In this document: positions 48,240 through 51,744 of the stretch, one piece after another | Layout of the letters: every line of letters starts with the position of its first letter | Position numbering within the stretch: position 1 is the stretch's first letter | Origin: Parcubacteria group bacterium Gr01-1014_29 | GTDB lineage: Bacteria; Patescibacteriota; Minisyncoccia; Ryanbacterales; 2-02-FULL-48-12 | Assembly (NCBI GenBank): GCA_007376195.1 | Contig: VMFT01000010.1 | Coordinates: forward strand, 1 to 51,744 | DNA: 51,744 bases | Direction: 5' to 3' | The notes under the pieces: model-generated | Seen by the model: the letters and a program-made list of their open reading frames with translations, nothing else | Database searches by the model: none | Told to the model about the DNA's origin: nothing | Translations under genes and position numbers: made by a program

Positions 48240-48268
48240 ATTATAGAAAATAAATAGAATATATACAA
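48240..48268 (-). promoter_or_regulatory. Leaderless promoter of the LexA-methyltransferase gene
   Basis: Minus strand: -35 TTGTAT (48263-48268), exactly 17 bp, -10 TATAAT (48240-48245). The -10 ends 7 bases before the A of ATG 48233, so the transcript should begin at the start codon. The 10-bp palindrome ATAATATTAT (48235-48244) overlaps the -10 and may be an operator for the protein itself. Confidence 0.7.
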
Positions 48269-48402
48269 GTTAGTTTATCCCCATTTTGCCCTTTATCAGA
48301 CTTCGATTTCGGCACCTCAAACCATTCAGGATGTACTTTGTAGATAGCCCTTAATTCCTGTATAATTTTATCAATATCTTCGAATTTGAGGCATTTTTTA
48401 GT
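48246..48402 (-). pseudogene. Coding-like fragment upstream of the LexA fusion
   Basis: The minus-strand frame after TGA at 48403 reads LKFEDIDKIIQELRAIYKVHPEWFEVPKSKSDKG and runs to a stop at 48241 inside the promoter. It looks protein-like (helix and then PEWFEVP) but has no start codon or ribosome site. It may be a leftover of a gene disrupted when the restriction unit arrived, or chance. No family was recognised. Confidence 0.3.
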
Positions 48403-48486
48403 TCAAAGTTCCGGCAATCGCCACCACTAGATTACTAACCTTAAACCAAAGCAAGGTCGGAATAATTAACTGCGGGAAAAAACATA

Positions 48487-48527
48487 ACGACAATTGATTG
48501 TCGTCCGGATATTTTGTATCGTACAAT
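48487..48527 (+). promoter_or_regulatory. Promoter with a palindromic operator over the -35
   Basis: ACGACAATtgATTGTCGT (48487-48504) is a perfect 18-bp inverted repeat. It overlaps the -35 TTGTCG (48498-48503); an 18-bp spacer leads to -10 TACAAT (48522-48527). A dimeric repressor binding here would block the promoter of the 134-aa gene. Confidence 0.55.
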
Positions 48528-48553
48528 AGAAATACTTTAGGGAAGGAGCAGTT

Positions 48554-48958
48554 ATGCCAATAAGTGACATTGATATGTGGGAACTTCTTACAGTAACCAC
48601 AGAGGATAATTTGCGGGCGGACAATCAGAGGCTTAGATTTCGTATTTCCCAGCAAGCAATCGAGTTGTGCCAGGCAGCAGCCGTTTGTGACGAGCTGAAG
48701 ATAGAATTGGAACGATTGCGCAATCTTATAATAGAACACGATAGAAAAGGAGGACACAATCGGTGCTGGGAAAATTGTCGGGAACTGTCTAAAAAAGCGC
48801 TCGGGGCTGACGCGTCGCTGTGTTATGACCGTGAGTCAACACCGTTTGCCGAGATACTTCTCTGTTGTCTAGATTACCAAGCAAAACAGCGTGATCTTAC
48901 GCTGGATGACGAAACATTGGTAAAAAAGTTACTTGAGGTAGTGAAAAGTTATTTGTAG
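48554..48958 (+). CDS. 134-aa hypothetical protein
   Basis: ATG 48554 follows GGAAGGAG with good spacing. The protein opens MPISDIDMWELLTVTTEDN, with a coiled region (NQRLRFRISQQAIELCQAAAVCDELKIELERLRNLIIEHDRK) and then a Cys/Arg-rich stretch (HNRCWENCRELSKKA). It contains six Cys in total, not paired like a zinc ribbon. No family is recognised. It has its own operator-bearing promoter and a terminator. Confidence 0.6.
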   Translation: MPISDIDMWELLTVTTEDNLRADNQRLRFRISQQAIELCQAAAVCDELKIELERLRNLIIEHDRKGGHNRCWENCRELSKKALGADASLCYDRESTPFAEILLCCLDYQAKQRDLTLDDETLVKKLLEVVKSYL

Positions 48959-48971
48959 AAACAAAGTTAGC

Positions 48972-48998
48972 GCGGTGTTGCCAGAACACCGCTTTTTG
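48972..48998 (+). terminator. Intrinsic terminator of the 134-aa gene
   Basis: GCGGTGTT (48972-48979) pairs with AACACCGC (48985-48992), followed by TTTTTGC. Confidence 0.85.
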
Positions 48999-49051
48999 CT
49001 TGTTGGGGCGTAATCTGTTATACTTCTACATGTTATTATACACTCCATGAA

Positions 49052-49154
49052 CCCCGTTAGATAATTTTAAATATCTTTCGGGATAAGGGGGAGGTCTTAT
49101 TAATGGCATAATCGTACAAAAAAATACGCTATGAATTTTTTGTATCTAACGGGG
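49052..49154 (+). promoter_or_regulatory. 12-bp inverted repeat reaching the DUF4446 start codon
   Basis: CCCCGTTAGATA (49052-49063) pairs with TATCTAACGGGG (49143-49154) over about 80 bases. The last G is the first base of the GTG start, so the stem could hide the start codon or act as a boundary. A shorter CTAACGGGG copy occurs at 30934. Confidence 0.5.
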
Positions 49155-49624
49155 TGAACGGTTCGCCAGAGACAATTCTCATCGCTTCCTCGGTTGTTCT
49201 TTTTCTTGGCGTTGTTGTTCTTGGTGCGTGGCTTTGGAAGATTGAGCGGCGGCTCGGCGTGTTTCTCCAGGGAAAGGAGGCAAAAAGTCTGGAAGATGTG
49301 TTGGTGCTGCTTCGGAAAGAAACAATGGAAGCGCGCCGATCGCTTCAAGACTTGGACAGCCGCATGGAAGAGGCGCGTGACAGGCTTCGCGATAGTGTGC
49401 AACATGTTGGTATTGTGCGGTTTAACCCGTTTCGTGATGCCGGCGGCGACCAGAGTTTTTGCATAGCGCTCCTTGACGAAGTCCGCAACGGAGTAGTTAT
49501 ATCAAGCTTGTATGCCAGAGACGGCGTACGGGTATATGGAAAGCCTGTTGTTAAAGGAAAATCTACCTACCAGCTTTCCAAGGAAGAGGGGGAAGCGATA
49601 CAAAAAGCAATACAGAAGTCATGA
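49154..49624 (+). CDS. DUF4446 family protein
   Basis: One N-terminal span (TILIASSVVLFLGVVVLGAWLWKI) is followed by a coiled coil (LRKETMEARRSLQDLDSRMEEARDRLRDSV). The conserved end is VGIVRFNPFRDAGGDQSFCIALLDEVRNGVVISSLYARDGVRVYGKPV, the DUF4446 signature seen in Firmicutes and CPR. The function is unknown, with a possible link to cell envelope or translation. Translation begins at GTG 49154 right after an inverted repeat. It precedes infB by 30 bases. Confidence 0.85.
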   Translation: MNGSPETILIASSVVLFLGVVVLGAWLWKIERRLGVFLQGKEAKSLEDVLVLLRKETMEARRSLQDLDSRMEEARDRLRDSVQHVGIVRFNPFRDAGGDQSFCIALLDEVRNGVVISSLYARDGVRVYGKPVVKGKSTYQLSKEEGEAIQKAIQKS

Positions 49625-49653
49625 ATGAGGGAGATACTGTTTTTTCCTGAATT

Positions 49654-51213
49654 ATGAATCAGGAATTTTATTTTATGGATTCGAAAGAAAAACAAAAAAC
49701 AGACGAAATACCCCGTCCTCCAGTAGTGGTTGTCATGGGCCATATTGATCATGGAAAAACTACGCTTTTGGATTTTATCCGTTCGTCTAACGTCGCCGCT
49801 GGAGAAGCAGGAAGCATCACGCAGCATATCGGCGCGTACGAGGTGGAACACAACGGCACGCATATTACATTTCTTGATACGCCGGGACATGAGTCGTTTT
49901 CACGCATGCGCGCGCGCGGAGCGCTGGTGGCTGATGTCGCGGTGTTGGTTGTTGCGGCGGATGATGGTGTAAAACCGCAGACACTCGAAGCTCTGCGGGC
50001 GGCAAAAGATGCGCATATTCCGTTTGTTGTTGCAATCAGCAAAATAGATACGTCTGAAGCGGATAGTAACCGCGTGAAAGGGGAGCTTGCTGGCGAGGGA
50101 GTGCTTTTGGAGGGATGGGGCGGTACGGTGCCGGTTGCTGAAATATCCGCGCGAACGGGGCAGGGCATACCGGAGCTCCTGGACCTTGTTTTACTTGTCT
50201 CGGAGATGGAGGAGTTGACAGCATCGCGCGAGCATCAAGGCGGGGGTATTGTGATTGAGTCGCATCTTGACCGCCAGCGCGGTGCGGTGGCAACTATCAT
50301 TATTAAAGACGGTGTGCTGCGGCAGGGTGACTGGATGCAATGCGGGGGCGAAGTTGGTTCCATCCGCATAATGGAAAACAGCAGAGGCGAGAGTGTGAAA
50401 GAGGCCTCGTTTTCAAGCCCCGTGCGCGTTCTTGGCTTTGCTTTTCCGCCAGCCGTTGGAGATACCTGCAGCGTGTATGCCGCAAAGCAAGAGGCCGAAG
50501 AAGCGGCACTTGGCTATATCAAAAAGGAAAAGGTACCTGCCGGAGAAAACGAAATACCAGCGCCTCCAGCTCAAGAACTAACAGAGGGCGTTGCAATGGT
50601 TCCGCTTGTTATCAAAACGGATGTTGCCGGCTCGCGCGAAGCGTTGGAATGGGAAGTTGCGCGGTTGAGCGATTCTTTGCTGGATATTCGCATTCTTCGG
50701 AGCGGCGTCGGGGATATTTCCGATGACGACGTAAAGTTAGTCTCCGGAACAGAGCAGGCAATTATAATCGGGTTTAAGGTAAAAGTTTCCTCATCGTCGG
50801 CATCGCTTGCCGAGAGGTACGGTGTTACTATCTACACAGCAGACATTATCTACGAACTTCTCGATTGGCTTCGGGCTGAACTTGAGAAACGCATGCCACC
50901 CGAAATTTCTCGCGCCGAAGAAGGTGCGCTTCGGGTGCTAAAAGTGTTTAAAAAGAATGGCGCGTCCGCGGTGTTTGGCGGGAGTGTGACGCGCGGGGTT
51001 ATTCGCAACGGCGCAAAGTTTGAAATTATGCGCGGGAACGATCGCATGGGAACAGGAACTATAACCAACACGCAGAGAAATAAGGTAGACGTGAAAGAAG
51101 TTTCAGGCGGTTTTGAGTGCGGCCTCGCTGCTACGGTGGAGGGGCAGCTCGAAGAAAAAGATACTATCATCACGTTTACCGAGACGGTAACGCAAAAGAA
51201 GCTTGGGAGATAA
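49654..51213 (+). CDS. infB: Translation initiation factor IF-2 (short form)
   Basis: The G domain is complete: G1 GHIDHGKTT (about 29-37), G2 GSITQHIGAYEV, G3 DTPGHESF and G5 SARTG. The G4 motif reads AISKID instead of AINKID. Domains II-IV follow (GIVIESHLDRQRGAVATIIIKDG; VPLVIKTDVAGSREAL; the C-terminal KVFKKNGASAVFGGSVTRGVIRNGAKFE, which binds fMet-tRNA). At 519 aa it lacks the long N-terminal extension. ATG 49678 is an alternative start. It is followed by rbfA after 3 bases. Confidence 0.95.
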   Translation: MNQEFYFMDSKEKQKTDEIPRPPVVVVMGHIDHGKTTLLDFIRSSNVAAGEAGSITQHIGAYEVEHNGTHITFLDTPGHESFSRMRARGALVADVAVLVVAADDGVKPQTLEALRAAKDAHIPFVVAISKIDTSEADSNRVKGELAGEGVLLEGWGGTVPVAEISARTGQGIPELLDLVLLVSEMEELTASREHQGGGIVIESHLDRQRGAVATIIIKDGVLRQGDWMQCGGEVGSIRIMENSRGESVKEASFSSPVRVLGFAFPPAVGDTCSVYAAKQEAEEAALGYIKKEKVPAGENEIPAPPAQELTEGVAMVPLVIKTDVAGSREALEWEVARLSDSLLDIRILRSGVGDISDDDVKLVSGTEQAIIIGFKVKVSSSSASLAERYGVTIYTADIIYELLDWLRAELEKRMPPEISRAEEGALRVLKVFKKNGASAVFGGSVTRGVIRNGAKFEIMRGNDRMGTGTITNTQRNKVDVKEVSGGFECGLAATVEGQLEEKDTIITFTETVTQKKLGR

Positions 51214-51216
51214 TGC

Positions 51217-51552
51217 ATGGAGCGTAAGGACGAAAAACTTACATCTATTATTCGCGATGAAGCTGCCACGTTCATAGAAACGCACGCGGATATCCCTCCC
51301 GGCGTTTTTCTTACGGCAACGCATGTTATGCTCTCGCCCGATCATCACTTTGCGGATGTTTTCATTTCCATTTACCCGACAGGCCGTATCGGTATTTTTC
51401 TCAACAAATTTCGCACGTGGCAGCATGCCTTTAACGTTTATGCGAGAGAAACACTTCGGCTAAAGAACATACCCGCGGTGCGTTTTAAGCTGGATGATAC
51501 GGAGTTAAAACAGGAACGGATTGAGAACCTGTTGGAAGGAGGTGGAAAATGA
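51217..51552 (+). CDS. rbfA: Ribosome-binding factor A
   Basis: This is a small KH-like protein (111 aa) that helps mature the 16S rRNA 5' end. The family core is seen in IRDEAATFIETHADIPPGVFLTATHVMLSPDHHFADVFISIYPTG and VRFKLDDTELKQERIENLL. It follows infB as in many genomes, with a 3-base gap, so the two are co-translated. The start ATG 51217 lies just after the infB stop. Confidence 0.9.
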   Translation: MERKDEKLTSIIRDEAATFIETHADIPPGVFLTATHVMLSPDHHFADVFISIYPTGRIGIFLNKFRTWQHAFNVYARETLRLKNIPAVRFKLDDTELKQERIENLLEGGGK

Positions 51553-51570
51553 CGTATATTTGGAGAGGAT

Positions 51571-51642
51571 GGCGTGGTAGCCAAGTGGCAAGGCATGAGT
51601 CTGCAAAACTCATATACAGGGGTTCGATTCCCCTCCACGCCT
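51571..51642 (+). tRNA. tRNA-Cys (GCA)
   Basis: Acceptor GGCGTGG with CCACGCC, discriminator T. The anticodon loop CTGCAAA gives GCA. The T arm is AGGGG TTCGATT CCCCT. CCA is not encoded (CAA follows). 72 nt. Confidence 0.94.
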
Positions 51643-51659
51643 CAAAAATAAAAAAATAA

Positions 51660-51744
51660 GGGCGAGTGGCGTAATTGGCAGCCGCGCACGACTTAAGATC
51701 GTGTGCCGAAAGGCGTGAGGGTTCGACTCCCTCCTCGCCCACCA
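51660..51744 (+). tRNA. tRNA-Leu (TAA)
   Basis: Acceptor GGGCGAG with CTCGCCC, discriminator A and an encoded CCA as the last bases of the window. The anticodon loop CTTAAGA gives TAA. A long variable arm (TGCCGAAAGGCGT) fits leucine. 85 nt. Confidence 0.94.

Noticed and set aside
1-51744. Recoded TGA (glycine code as in Gracilibacteria/SR1)
   Set aside because: TGA ends several confident genes (for example abiEii and the CBS protein) and no in-frame TGA interrupts conserved ones.

Overview
The window reads as a chromosomal segment of a Candidate Phyla Radiation (Patescibacteria) bacterium, probably Parcubacteria-like. The evidence is a set of small conserved proteins typical of that group (the truncated four-helix protein at the left edge, the 505-residue protein at 7.4 kb, a DUF4446 protein at 49.2 kb), TrmB-type regulators, a trigger factor without its PPIase domain, a K+-independent-type membrane pyrophosphatase, a pilin-less type IV pilus assembly cluster, and TGA used as a stop (standard code). 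No rRNA genes are present. Five tRNA genes were read by eye: Ala-GGC, Arg-TCT, Ser-CGA, Cys-GCA and Leu-TAA.

Layout. 0-8.9 kb is accessory: a lone sigma region-4 protein, TrmB regulators, three toxin-antitoxin modules (AbrB/Doc, RelE-type, AbiEi/AbiEii) and membrane proteins, one of them frameshifted. 9-13.5 kb alternates HicAB and VapBC modules with cassettes made of a boxA-like motif, a heavily folded leader, and a small ORF with a very strong Shine-Dalgarno; the sORFs encode 39, 116 and 54 residues and the first two are cysteine-rich. 13.5-18.1 kb holds HU, RNase Y, an ECF sigma factor with a membrane partner, and two divergent groups of small genes. 18.4-30.7 kb carries a putative metallopeptidase, a DJ-1/PfpI protein, an EEP-family phosphatase/nuclease, tRNA-Ala, an ORF6N protein, a DsbA/VKOR pair for extracytoplasmic disulfides, a secreted protein, a 1285-residue surface protein translationally coupled to a CBS-domain protein, a RelBE module and a methyltransferase.

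31.0-38.1 kb is one minus-strand operon running histidine kinase, receiver, pilB, pilC, pilM, pilN, pilO and a small membrane protein. 38.3-45.5 kb is housekeeping: nusA behind its own promoter plus leader terminator, hppA and gpmI on plus, then tig-clpP on minus. Between tRNA-Ser and the translation genes (45.7-48.2 kb) lies an AT-rich restriction-modification unit in which an MvaI/BcnI-like endonuclease converges on a LexA-DNA methyltransferase fusion with an apparently leaderless promoter. 49.1-51.7 kb is DUF4446, infB, rbfA, tRNA-Cys and tRNA-Leu.

The most unusual items are the LexA-methyltransferase fusion paired with an endonuclease (it could tie restriction-modification to DNA damage through self-cleavage), the folded-leader/sORF cassettes at 9-13.5 kb including one leader with two mutually exclusive hairpins, a ClpP with Asn at the catalytic Asp position, and an IF-2 whose G4 motif reads SKID. 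All assignments come from reading motifs; no database search was run.
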